Positions 1 through 10,143 of a stretch of 64,000 nucleotides of DNA are shown one piece after another. Source of the stretch: Salvia splendens (taxonomy: Eukaryota; Streptophyta; Magnoliopsida; Lamiales; Lamiaceae); the NCBI RefSeq assembly GCF_004379255.2, contig NC_056038.1, forward strand, positions 26,524,061-26,588,060. The letters are read 5' to 3'. The notes beneath the pieces were generated by a model. It was not told the origin of the DNA, did no database searches, and saw only the letters and a program-made list of their open reading frames with translations. The position numbers and the translations under genes were made by a program. Within the stretch, counting starts at the first letter, position 1; each line of letters begins with the position of its first letter.

Positions 1-2
1 GT

Positions 3-110
3 GAAAGCGAGGAGAGCGAAGGGGTATACGAGAAGCTGGAAGTTGAGGTGGACCAAAAGCTGCTGGAGGCTATGGTCTACTTCAAGGACCCCAAGAAAAG
101 GAGAAGATGA
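3..110 (+). pseudogene. 3' end of basic ORF, duplicate copy (partial)
   Basis: The last 35 codons and TGA stop of the same reading frame as 3452-3730, cut by the left edge of the window. It ends in the basic run KKRRR. It is the copy of that ORF in the first unit of the 3.6-kb tandem duplication. Confidence 0.55.
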
Positions 111-167
111 TGAGAGGCAAGCTTAGGCTGAAAAGAGACCAGCTTCGGCTGAAGAAAGGTCGACTTC

Positions 168-1182
168 TATCACACCTCAACCCCTCTGACGTATACTCTT
201 TAATAAATAAATCCCTTATCATAAAAGCAATCAATACACGTGTATAATTCCTAGAACACTCATATTATATAAGTTCAAACCAACGCTTATCCGATACATA
301 TGTCAAAACATTCTACACAGTAGTGGAACCCTCCCACCAATCTATATACTATACATTTATCTACATGCAAAATGATGAGGAGGAGAAGGTTGCCAATATG
401 CGTCAGCCGCCGAACCTGATAACACGTGGAGTTCCTATGACCCACGTCAGTCAAAACTTTACTGCTATCTTATTCCTGAAAAATTTAGTTGTTTATATGA
501 CCCACAACTCAGTATATATAAATTTCCACCTTTAATCTCACATGATACAAACATCAAGCATATTATTTTATCAATACATATAATCAGAAACAATATATAA
601 CATAATTTAAAAACAAACCATTTCATATTCATATGCATATGCCACTCTATTCAGTTTATTATTCTGTAACAGTCAAGGCTGGTATCTGCCCGGGATTTCC
701 AATATGATTGACCCGTAGGTCCCAATATGTTTGACCCGAAGGTCCCAATATGTTTGACCCGAAGGTCCCAATATGATCCACTGTGATTTCAGATCCAGGG
801 CAAAACCGTCACAGATCCTCTTTAATCCAATGATTCACATAATCGGTATCATAAACATATCCTTTCACCAATAACATATCCATATCATATTCCATCAAAT
901 TATCCAATATATCTAAACAAACATGTCCATTTCAGCAATCAAATATTCATATCATATTCGACCATCAAAATCAAATAATTCATAATCATATCAATTTCAC
1001 ACCATATAATCCAATAATTCACTCCAATTCAACATATAACAATCAACCACATAACACATGTAAAACTAAAAAGTGTGATTTATACACACCTGATAATGAT
1101 GGGTAAACTTATTGAGCTCCTGATTTTGACTCTTGATTTATAACTCTCGATCCTATAAATGATTAAATAGAGTATATAATTT
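168..1182 (-). mobile_element. Chromovirus LTR, truncated copy in duplication
   Basis: Matches the start (plus-strand sense) of the LTRs at 3788 and 11630, beginning TATCACACCTC. It stops at the duplication junction 1182/1183. It includes the 24-bp GACCCGAAGGTCCCAATATG-type repeats at about 701-780. A frame at 323-535 is open in this and the other two LTR copies but lacks an ATG and looks like LTR sequence only. Confidence 0.8.
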
Positions 1183-1552
1183 CTAAATGTGCAGGTTGAG
1201 CAGCGAAGTGGTGGAGGAAGTGCTATTAAGACAAGACATTTAAGTCAGTCAGATTTTGACTCTCGGAGGTTCATGTCTTCATACATAGAACCACGTTCAT
1301 TTGCTTCCGTTGTGCATCTTAAAAGTCTTGGGTCTATTTTGTTCAAAACTCTGATATTTTAAAATTTTAACAAACAATTACTCGAGTTTTCATGATTGAG
1401 TATCTTTTCTTCTATGTATCATCACTTGATTAGTCATGTCTCGCAACCAATGCTTGATTTTATTTTCCCTTAATTCTTTTCCCGCTTCTTATACCCCCAC
1501 CCCTAGTCACGGTTCCCCGACTATGCTATCCTTAGCAAGTGCGGTCGTGGCA
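1183..1552 (+). mobile_element. 3' part of a Tekay-like LTR
   Basis: This stretch aligns by eye with the last part of the Tekay LTR at 47508-50055: the shared phrases GTGCAGGTTGAGC, TCTTCATACATAG and the terminal GCGGTCGTG(G/A)CA followed by GAG and a primer-binding site. The 5' part, which should start with TGTAACGACCC, is missing because the fragment begins at the duplication junction. It is a diverged relative, not a copy of that element. Confidence 0.75.
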
Positions 1553-1555
1553 GAG

Positions 1556-1567
1556 TGGTATCAGAGC
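1556..1567 (+). other. Primer-binding site, initiator tRNA-Met type
   Basis: TGGTATCAGAGC, three bases after the LTR end. It is identical to the site at 50059-50070 and complementary to the 3' end of plant initiator tRNA-Met, the usual primer of chromoviruses. Confidence 0.85.
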
Positions 1568-3440
1568 ATTCTTTCTAGCTCTGAACCCGAGAGTCTTCTT
1601 TGAAAATCTTTGGTCTAGCCTTGTTTCACTAGACTGTCTAATCGATGAAAATGCTCTTTGCACTCCCACCAATCGCACTCAATGAGGAAAAAGGTAACTT
1701 GTTCTTTTTCAAAAGAAAGTCAAGATGTTTAATAGTTTGAAATGGAGAAATAACTCAAGCAATTAATTGAGTGAACAGATGAAAATACCAAGTTTAAAGA
1801 ACGAGTTGATGTTTCTTGATTTGGTAGCATGCTTAAAGAAAGAGTTAGTATGTCTTTTCTTAGCTAAAGACTGTGAATGTATGAATAAAAGAAGTAACTT
1901 TCCGAAATGGAAAAAGGTACTGAAATATGAAAGTATAAGGTATACTAGTCTGATACCAATTATTGAAATGATGTCTCTTTTGAGTTTGTGAAATGATACC
2001 TCTTTTTGAGTAGTCATTGAATCATGTTGTTAGAATGGGGAAATCAAAATTTCCAAGAACTTAGAATACTTAGTTATGCGTTCCTTCTAGAACACAATAT
2101 GAACTCGAACTTAGAAATACAGTATGAACATTTCTCGCTTTCCCGAGCGACGAAAAGAAAGTACTCGATAAGAAAGAAACTTCGAGAAAAGTAATCCAGC
2201 ATAGAACAAAACAAAACGATGTTTCTAGAAAGATGGTAGGGGCTAAAGGCCATTTTCTACGTCCCAATGACATGAATAATCTAGGTTAGCTTTTGTCTTT
2301 TGTGACAATCCAATCACTCTCAAGGGTCGTACCTTCGATCCAACTAAGTGATATATACATATTAACAAGAGAATTGACTGCAACGTAGACAAAGAATCCA
2401 GTCTTGCAAATAATAAGTAAACAGAAACGACGTGTTACGAGGATGAGCGTTATGACGAATCGAGAGTACCAAAGAATCGTAATCCCCACATAGGGTCATC
2501 TGACGTGATCGTAAGGTGAAAGTAGCTTGTGACCAAAGTTTCCCACAACTCATTTACCATCCTCTATAAAGACTTAAACAACGGAGTATCACCATCGTAG
2601 TTAACCAGGAAGATATATCAGCAACGCTTACTTGGATTCCCATGAATTTCATTTTCTCGTATCCCCCTTGATCAAAATATTGTTTATGAATTGAGACCTT
2701 AAATGACTCCTTTTGCAAGGTAATGTGCCATTATTTTCCCCTTCTATGTCAAGGTTGTGAATCACTTTCAGTTTTGAGCTTGCTCCCTCATGTTTTCTGA
2801 TAACCTCCAGTGACTACGATCCTTCTTTACTCGTTTGGTATAAAAGCAATACTTTGACTCTCTGAATTCTTGCCACCAAACTCCTATACTAGGAGCTGCT
2901 TTATTTATAGCCTTCAGAATGAACATGTTTCCCTAAATTATTGTCTCTTCAATGATAATATATTCTTCAAAGATCATTAGTAGACCTTTAGTGTTTTCAA
3001 ATGTGCTTACTGACACTCATTAATTTATAAAGAATAGTCACCTCTTCTTAATCCCATTATAATTATTCCATCATGCTTTGAGCTCTTTAGCAACTCCAAG
3101 TCTAAAGTAATTTGCTCTCTTCCCGAACTAGTTTGCTCTGGTTGTCTTCTCTGCTAGTTAATTTCCGTGATTTGGTTATAAACTTTGTGAATTCGTTAAA
3201 GTGATATAGTATCACGATATTGTTGACCCAAAAGGGTAGTTGCTTGTTATTCCTCTTCTTAAATCCACTTGAGACCAATCATTTTCAGTCTCATTATATT
3301 TGAGCAGCCATCTGGTGAGACCTTAAATTTTTTTTTATTTGACCTTTTTTGTTTTCAGACATACTTATTGACAAGCTCTTTCTTTTATATGAGGACTCTC
3401 ATCTTCTAAATTCAAATATGACTATTGTCTCTTGATTTGA
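1568..3440 (+). mobile_element. Non-coding internal region of Tekay-like element
   Basis: No long ORF on either strand. Short stretches match, in order, the non-coding internal part of the Tekay element at 50071-53280, for example CCGAGAGTCTTCTTT near 1591, CTTACTTGGATT near 2628, TCACTTTCAGTT near 2762 and CAATA(C/T)TTTGACT near 2848. Gag, which should lie here, is absent. The right boundary near 3440 is uncertain; a pyrimidine-rich stretch ending in CTGCAG at 3446-3451 looks like a splice acceptor. Confidence 0.6.
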
Positions 3441-3451
3441 GCTTTTCTGCA

Positions 3452-3730
3452 GCTCCGGGGAGGCTTGTGGAGTCTGCTGCCAAGGCAGTTGAGGAGTTTC
3501 AGATGGCTGAAAAGAAGAGAAGGGGGAGGCAAGTTGTGACCCAAAGTAAGAAAAGGAAACCGGGACAGGCATCATTGAGTGTGGTTATCCAGGAGCAAGA
3601 AGAAGAACGAATGGAGACGAGTGAAAGCGAGGAGAGCGAAGGGGTATACGAGAAGCTGGAAGTTGAGGTGGACCAAAAGCTGCTGGAGGCTATGGTCTAC
3701 TTCAAGGACCCCAAGAAAAGGAGAAGATGA
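3452..3730 (+). pseudogene. Short basic-protein ORF, TR-GAG-like element remnant
   Basis: An open frame of about 93 codons with no good ATG near its left end. The product would be hydrophilic: a Lys/Arg-rich segment (EKKRRGRQ, QSKKRKPG), an acidic segment (METSESEESEG) and a basic end (KDPKKRRR). It is not a known domain. A similar basic, low-complexity tail lies at the end of the gag-type ORF of the element at 41851-42159. The sequence to its right is interrupted at 3788 by the chromovirus LTR and probably resumes at 6126. I read it as part of a TR-GAG/Athila-like element rather than a host gene. Confidence 0.4.
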
Positions 3731-4320
3731 TGAGAGGCAAGCTTAGGCTGAAAAGAGACCAGCTTCGGCTGAAGAAAGGTCGACTTCTATCACACCTCAA
3801 CCCCTCTGACGTATACTCTTTTAATAAATAAATCCCTTATCATAAAAGCAATCAATACACGTGTATAATTCCTAGAACACTCATATTATATAAGTTCAAA
3901 CCAACGCTTATCCGATACATATGTCAAAACATTCTACACAGTAGTGGAACCCTCCCACCAATCTATATACTATACATTTATCTACATGCAAAATGATGAG
4001 GAGGAGAAGGTTGCCAATATGCGTCAGCCGCCGAACCTGATAACACGTGGAGTTCCTATGACCCACGTCAGTCAAAACTTTACTGCTATCTTATTCCTGA
4101 AAAATTTAGTTGTTTATATGACCCACAACTCAGTATATATAAATTTCCACCTTTAATCTCACATGATACAAACATCAATCATATTCTTTTACCAATACAT
4201 ATAATCAGAAACAATATATAACATAATTTAAAAACAAACCATTTCATATTCATATGCATATGCCACTCTATTCAGTTTATTATTCTGTAACAGTCAAGGC
4301 TGGTATCTGCCCGGGATTTC

Positions 4321-4400
4321 CAATATGATTGACCCGTAGGTCCCAATATGTTTGACCCGAAGGTCCCAATATGTTTGACCCGAAGGTCCCAATATGATCC
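4321..4400. repeat. 24-bp LTR minisatellite
   Basis: Tandem units of the type GACCCGAAGGTCCCAATATG, about four here and at 701-780, but about seven more diverged units at 12165-12315 in the other LTR. Confidence 0.85.
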
Positions 4401-5295
4401 ACTGTGATTTCAGATCCAGGGCAAAACGTCACAGATCCTCTTTAATCCAATGATTCACATAATCGGTATCATAAACATATCCTTTCACCAATAACATATC
4501 CATATCATATTCCATCAAATTATCCAATATATCTAAACAAACATGTCCATTTCAGCAATCAAATATTCATATCATATTCGACCATCAAAATCAAATAATT
4601 CATAATCATATCAATTTCACACCATATAATCCAATAATTCACTCCAATTCAACATATAACAATCAACCACATACACATGTAAAACTAAAAAGTGTGATTT
4701 ATACACACCTGATAATGATGGGTAAACTTATTGAGATTCTGATTTTGACTCTTGATTTATAACTCTCGATCCTATAAATGATTAAATAGAGTATATAATT
4801 TAATTGGGAATGAAAAATAACTACATAATTTACATCCACCTATAATCAAAATATACCATCATATATAATTAGAATAAAACGTGCAATTTTAATTAAGTGC
4901 GCTTAAAAAAACTTATAGTCTACTTACCAAAACTTTTCTCTCAACTTTTGTTTTCCCCTAAACTCTCTCAAACTCTCTGTTTTTATTTTTATTCAAAAGA
5001 TATATTTGTACACAAATATGTACGTCGGCCACTTTGCTTACTCATACCAATTAACATTGAAAGTTATAAATGCAAGTGTCATGCCCTTAGTTAAAAATGC
5101 AACACGTCAAGTACACAAATATATCATGCATACTATATACTAACAACACGTACACTACACAATTGAATTTGTTTAATATATGGAACTCTAATCTATCCAA
5201 ATACATGTGTGTGTATATATATATATATATTTGTTTATATGTACGTACATGAATACTAGTACTATATGGTACACATGCACACACAAATACATAAT

Positions 5296-5298
<3 letters not shown>

Positions 5299-5350
<52 letters not shown>
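5299..5350. repeat. (TA)n microsatellite
   Basis: About 52 bases of pure TA repeat inside the chromovirus LTR. Two MITEs sit directly to its right. The short isoleucine/tyrosine frames across it have no coding value. Confidence 0.97.
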
Positions 5351-5352
<2 letters not shown>

Positions 5353-5635
5353 TGATCAAAATAAAAATGCATTTAAATCTAGAAATGCAGCCCAAATCTT
5401 GGCTCTAGGATTAGATGATCAAATGGCCAATAATTAACCAAAAACACGGAATGTCATAATTAAGCAATTTTACGTCATATTATAATATTTGGGTTTAATG
5501 TCATGCTAAGATCATTTTAGGTCATGCTTTATTAGCATGACCTAAAAATTAACTAACTATGCCCTAAAAGTGCCCTACATATGATATTGTTCTGCATTTC
5601 TGTATTTAAATCTAGTTTTGCATAGATCAAAACTC
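5351..5635. mobile_element. MITE with imperfect terminal inverted repeats
   Basis: The left part (GATGATCAAAATAAAAATGC... AAATCTAGAAATGCAG) and the right part (TGCATTTCTGTATTTAAATC... GATCAAAACTC) are imperfect inverted copies. TA repeats flank both sides. An internal palindrome (TAGGTCATGC / GCATGACCTA) lies at about 5518-5545. It has no ORF. The superfamily cannot be set because the TA target hides any target-site duplication. Confidence 0.6.
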
Positions 5636-5647
5636 TATATATATATA

Positions 5648-5894
5648 ATGATGTGATCATATGATAACCCATATTTATGGTGATAACCTAATAACCTATC
5701 ATTCTATGGACGAAATATATCATTTTATAAAATAGAATATCATTTTATGGATTAAAAGTATCATTCTATGCATGCTGAAAAAATATCATTTTATAGTGTA
5801 TAAATATCATTTTTAGTAAAATGATATTTTTGACCCATAAAATGATAGGTTATTAGGTTATCACCATAAATATGGTTATCATTTTAACGCGCCC
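5648..5894. mobile_element. MITE with about 47-bp inverted repeats
   Basis: Arms at 5663-5709 and 5834-5880 are inverted copies with about two mismatches (core GGTGATAACCTAATAACC). The outer ends lie in TA repeat. The interior has repeated ATCATTTTAT motifs and no ORF. Such a short element must have been moved by a transposase made elsewhere. Confidence 0.8.
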
Positions 5895-6125
5895 ATATAT
5901 ATATATATACTAATTTATATTATACAATACACTACACATCTATTTTAACAATTTCCGTAAATCAAAACTATCCATATATTCGACTATATTGAGTCGTCAT
6001 AACAATAAATATATTATCTATGACACACTTAATATCTATGTAGTAAAAATGACAATTCAATATGCAATGACAATATAATATGATAATATGCAAAATAATG
6101 CATGTTTCGGGTTAGGGACGTCACA

Positions 6126-7097
6126 ACTGCTACTGAGGAGAGGTGGCAAAATATGATGAAGGATATGTTGTGAAAGTCGGGAGAGGCCACTGCGGTGTAC
6201 AAGGGGCTACTGGAGCTCCAAACTATAAAGATGACAAAGGCCCTCTCCCACATGGAGAAGATGGTTGCCATAGCCGAAAATTACTCCCAGCTAGCTCTCC
6301 AAATTGCAACCTCCTCATCCATGGAAAGCCAACCTCAGAAAGCTACCCCGGAGACCACCTCTTTCAAACTAACCATAAAGAGAAAGGATGTTACCACCAC
6401 CACCACCACCACCACCAGCAGCTAGCAGACAGAGAGAGAGTCAGCAGAGCCAGCACAATCGGCTCTGAAGAAGGTCAAACTGGAGAGTACCACACAGTTG
6501 ACCAAGAAGTCTGGCTCCCAAGAAAGCCAAAAACGGATTTAAACCCCCAAGTTACCAAGTAAATTTTAAGTTTCATGTTCTCTTTTATTAATTACATGTG
6601 GAAATTCTGGCGTATGCTTTTGTGTTTCCTATATGTTTTTTTTTATCAATGGTGTTCTTCTCCCACCTAGCCCACTTCTTGGTCTAAGTGTGAGAAGTTT
6701 TTATATGTACAACATGTATTTTGCTTGGCTGTTTTGTTTAGAGATTATTTTCCCACTTAGCCCAATGCTTGGTCTAAGTGTGAGAAGTTTTTCTGTGCAT
6801 AATGTGCTTATTTTTCCTTACCTGTAATTGTTGGAGATTATTCTTCCACTTATCCTAAAGCTTGGTCTAAGTGTGAGAAGTTGTTTGTACATTATGCCTT
6901 TATGTGTCTGTCAGTGTGTTCATGTTTCGCCTTCTTCCACTTAGCCCAGTGCCTGGTCTAAGTGTGAGAAGTATGCGTTTATCTGTAGAACACTAACTAT
7001 CATGTCTCCACTTCATCAAGTTAGCTTGTGGACAAGCTAGAATGTAGTGGGAGGGGAGAGGGACAGTTAGTGTAGTTACTGTTAATATGTGTTAATT
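6126..7097 (+). mobile_element. TR-GAG-like element fragment (3' internal part), copy 1
   Basis: Nearly identical to 19466-20437, starting ACTGCTACTGAGGAG right after the LTR in both places and diverging near 7097. It holds the frame 6195-6425 (helical start, then a Thr run from an ACC repeat that is longer here than in the other copy) and an overlapping His-rich frame. Then come four units of CTTAGCCC...GGTCTAAGTGTGAGAAG at 6663-6971. The frames look like the tail of a gag-type ORF and are not a recognisable domain. Confidence 0.75.
6663..6971. repeat. TAAGTGTGAGAAG minisatellite
   Basis: Four spaced units (CAC)TTAGCCCA(N)TGCTTGGTCTAAGTGTGAGAAG, each about 80-110 bp apart. The same units occur at 19985-20305 and 42262-42545, always downstream of the gag-type ORF of related elements. 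Confidence 0.85.
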
Positions 7098-7349
7098 TGT
7101 GGGTCGGTCTACAATATTAACTGGTTCATCTATGTAACTCAAATTCTCATAAATCTGTATATCAGGATCTCTCAGAACATGTGACGGATCAGACCGATAA
7201 CGTCGAAGCATGCTGACGTGAAAAACATTATGAATCTGCTCTAACTCTGGAGGTAATGCTAACCTGTACGCTAACGGTCCAACTCTCTTGATAATATCAT
7301 ATGGCCCAATATAACGAGGACTCAACTTACCTTTATGTCCAAATTGCAT
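7098..7349 (-). pseudogene. Integrase C-terminal / pre-chromodomain remnant
   Basis: Encodes the GPY-type end of a chromovirus integrase: KLSPRYIGPYDIIKRVGP, then LAYRLALPPEL and the HNVFHVSMLRRY motif. It continues to SYIDEPVNIVDRPT and then enters foreign sequence at 7097. The following chromodomain, normally about 50 residues that guide insertion to heterochromatin, is therefore absent. It is out of frame with 7524-7910. Confidence 0.85.
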
Positions 7350-7523
7350 TACTCCTTTCCAAGGTGAGACTCACAAGAAAACTTTATCTCCAACCTCATA
7401 TTCCATCTCTTTTCGATGCTGATCATAATAACTCTTCTGTCTGTCTTGTGTCGCCTCCAATCTGTTAATGATATCAATCTTAGAAACGGTTTCTTGAACA
7501 ATCTCTGGCCCTTCTAGAATCTC

Positions 7524-8539
7524 CTAGCCTTCTTTGTCCCAATATACCGGACTTCTGCATTTTCTTCCATACAATGCTTCATACGGTGCCATTCCAATAC
7601 TGCTGTGATATTGGTTGTTGTAAGCAAACTCCATCAGCGGAATATACTTATCCCATGAACCCTGAAAATCAATAACACAAGCACGAAGCATTTCTTCTAA
7701 CGTCTGAATAGTTCTTTCTGATTGACCATCTGTCTGGGGATGAAAAGCAGTACTAAAATATAGTCGGGTTCCCATGGCTATCTGAAAACTTTCCCAAAAT
7801 CGGGATGTGAATCGCGGATCTCTGTCTGATACAATGGATATCGGAATACCATGCAAGCGTACTACTTTCTTCACGTACATTTCAGCCAACTGGTCTACGA
7901 ACAACCCCATCGTATAGGCAAGAAATGTGCTGATTTAGTTAATCTGTCTACAATAATCCAACTAGCATCATTCCCTTTCCGTGTCCTCTGTTAACCCGTT
8001 ACAAAATCCATCGTGATACACTCCCATTTCCAAACTGGAATAGATAAAGGTTTCAATAAACCGGCAGGAGCTTGATGTTCTGCTTTTACCTGTTGACATG
8101 TCAAACACTTTGAAACAAATTCTGCCACTTCTTTCTTCATCTTTGGCCACCAATAATGTTGCCTCATAGTATGATACATCTTTGTTATTCTTGGGTGCAT
8201 TGCATAAGGAGCATTATGTGCCTCATCTAGAATCTGTCTCCGAAGATTATCAACATCTGGTACACACAATCTAGTGCCAAACATCAATGTATCATCTTGT
8301 AGAATGAACGGTGTGTCTTTACCTTTTCGTACCTCATTAATAAACTCTACAAATTTTTCATCTTTTATTTGAGCATCTTGAATTCGTTGTCTCTGCACTG
8401 GTCGAATTTCAAGAGTCGCTATTAACCCTTCACTCGTATCTAGCTGTAATCTTACATTCAAACTTCGAAGAGCAATCAACTCTGATAATGGGGTCATCTG
8501 CATGTGTGCTGCCATACTGCTTGACTTCCGACTTAACAC
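7524..8539 (-). pseudogene. Chromovirus integrase, broken
   Basis: First segment 8539-7991 contains the HHCC zinc-binding module: two histidines around MHPRITKMYHTMRQHYWWP and CLTCQQVK. It ends at a TAA after DFVTG. The second segment 7910-7524 holds the core: SIVSDRDPRFTSRFW with the second catalytic Asp, FHPQTDGQSERTIQT with the catalytic Glu, and MAPYEALYGRKCRSP. The first catalytic Asp (MDFVTG) is present at the end of segment 1. A stop and a frameshift separate the two parts, so no working integrase can be made. Confidence 0.9.
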
Positions 8540-8568
8540 ATCTGCAACAACGTTTGCCTTCCCCGGAT

Positions 8569-9900
8569 GGTATTAAATTGTACAATCATAATCTTTAAGC
8601 AACTCCATCCACCGTCTTTGTCTCATATTCAACTCCTTCTGATTCATTAAATATTTTAAACTCTTGTGATCTGTCAAGATTCGAAAAGTTTCTCCATATA
8701 AATGATGACGTCAAATCTTCAAAGCAAAAACAACAGCTGTCAACTCCAGATCATGAACATGATATGAAACTTCATGTACTCTTAGCTGTCGTGACGCATA
8801 AGCAACAACCTTTCCATTTTGCATCAAAACACAGCCAAGTCCCTGTCGAGAAGCATCACTGTACAGAACGAATCCTCCTATACCCGTCAGAATAGTCAAT
8901 ATGGGTGTTGTAGTCAATCGATGTTTCAACTCATCAAAACTCTTCTGACATTCTTCACTCCATATGAAAGGGTCATTCTTCCGTAACAATTTTGTTATTG
9001 ATCCCGCAATAATCGAGAATCCTTCCACAAAACGTCTATAGTATCCAGCCATACCCAGGAAGCTTCGAACCTCTGTGACTGTAGTTGGCACTTTCCAGTT
9101 GACAATTGCTTCAATTTTTTGTGGATCCACTTCTATTCCTCGACCTGACACCACGTGTCCCAAAAATACCACATGATCTAACCAAAACTCACATTTACTC
9201 AACTTTGCATAAAGCTGTTTATCTCGTAGAACTTGTAATACTAACTGCAAGTGATTAACATGATCCTCTGTACCTCGCGAGTAGACCAATATGTCGTCGA
9301 TAAAAACAATCACAAACTGATCCAGAAATGGTTGAAATACTTTATTCATAAGTGCCATAAAAGCTGCAGGTGCATTCGTCAAACCGAAAGGCATAACCAA
9401 AAACTCATAATGGCCGTATCGAGTTCGAAAGGCTTTTTTTGGAATATCATCTTTAGCAATCTTCAATTGATGGTACCCTGATCGGAGATCTATTTTTGAA
9501 AACACTTGTGCACCCTGAAGTTGATCAAACAAATCTTCTATTCTCGGCAATGGATATTTATTCTTCACCGTCGCTTGATTCAGTTTCCGATAGTCTATAC
9601 AAAGTCGCAATGTACCGTCTTTCTTTTTCACAAACAACACTGGCGCTCCCCAAGGTGAAACACTGGGCCGTATAAATCCCTTATCCAACAACTCTTGTAA
9701 TTGTTTCTTCAACTCCCGTAACTCGATCGGCGATATTCGATAAGGAGGAATTGAAATAGGTGCAGTACCTGGTAACAACTCAATAGTGAACTCTGTTTCT
9801 CGATCAGGTGGCAATCCAGGTAAATCTTCAGGAAAAACGTCATGAAATTCTTTAACAACAGTAACGTCTTTAACTTGATCATTAACTGTAGCACAATCTA
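8569..9900 (-). pseudogene. Chromovirus reverse transcriptase and RNase H
   Basis: The best preserved ORF of this element (9814-8711). It contains [37 protein letters not shown], the catalytic FIDDILVYS (both Asp present), [15 protein letters not shown] and the RNase H start [14 protein letters not shown]. It ends in a stop after VVFALKI; RNase H continues in the same family up to ADVLSRK near 8520 but with a stop (TAA after YDCTI). Reverse transcriptase copies element RNA into DNA and RNase H removes the RNA. Confidence 0.92.
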
Positions 9901-10143
9901 CAACATGGGCAAGATATGCTTCACATCCACTTTGAATCAGTTGAAATGCCGTTGTAGCAGATATAAGACAGGAGGGAACAATATGTAACTGCCGTAAAAT
10001 ATCACTCGATCTCGTCCTGGTGACTCTTTTACCACTTCTTTAGCATAACAATCGACCTTAGCCTGATGACGTGACAACCAATCCATACCCAAGATAATAA
10101 CCGCACAATCTCGATATACTGTATATACTGAAATAACTTCACC

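Larger units (their letters stand above)
1..4801. repeat. Tandem segmental duplication, unit about 3.6 kb
   Basis: Bases 1-1182 are repeated almost perfectly at 3621-4801; I see only a few single-base differences and indels. Both copies contain the end of the same basic ORF and then the same chromovirus LTR start. After base 1182 copy 1 jumps into a Tekay-like LTR fragment, while copy 2 continues along the chromovirus LTR. This is what a tandem duplication with its internal junction at 1182/1183 looks like: the first unit begins left of the window and the second unit is 1183-4801. Confidence 0.85.
3788..6125 (-). mobile_element. Chromovirus LTR (solo or rearranged), minus strand
   Basis: Read on the minus strand it begins TGTGACGTCCC (plus 6125) and ends GAGGTGTGATA (plus 3788). 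The same outer ends delimit the LTR at 11630-19465. It is about 1.7 kb once the TA repeat and two MITEs (5299-5894) are removed. Flanks are ACTTC on the left and ACTGC on the right, a 4 of 5 match to a target-site duplication. No primer-binding site follows its left end, so it is either a solo LTR or the 3' LTR of a rearranged element. Confidence 0.75.

Noticed and set aside
323..535. A 70-codon frame found in all three chromovirus LTR copies (323, 3944, 11786)
   Set aside because: It lacks an ATG at its start, lies fully inside LTR sequence and is kept only because the LTRs are copies of one another.
5207..5437. ORFs of alternating Tyr and Ile across TA repeats (also 5087-5395, 19135-19332, 22293-22577)
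   Set aside because: They are translations of (TA)n microsatellites and have no coding value.
6143..6562. His-rich ORF (and its copy 19510-19890)
   Set aside because: It overlaps a more plausible frame in both copies; the His run is the CAC reading of an ACC repeat.
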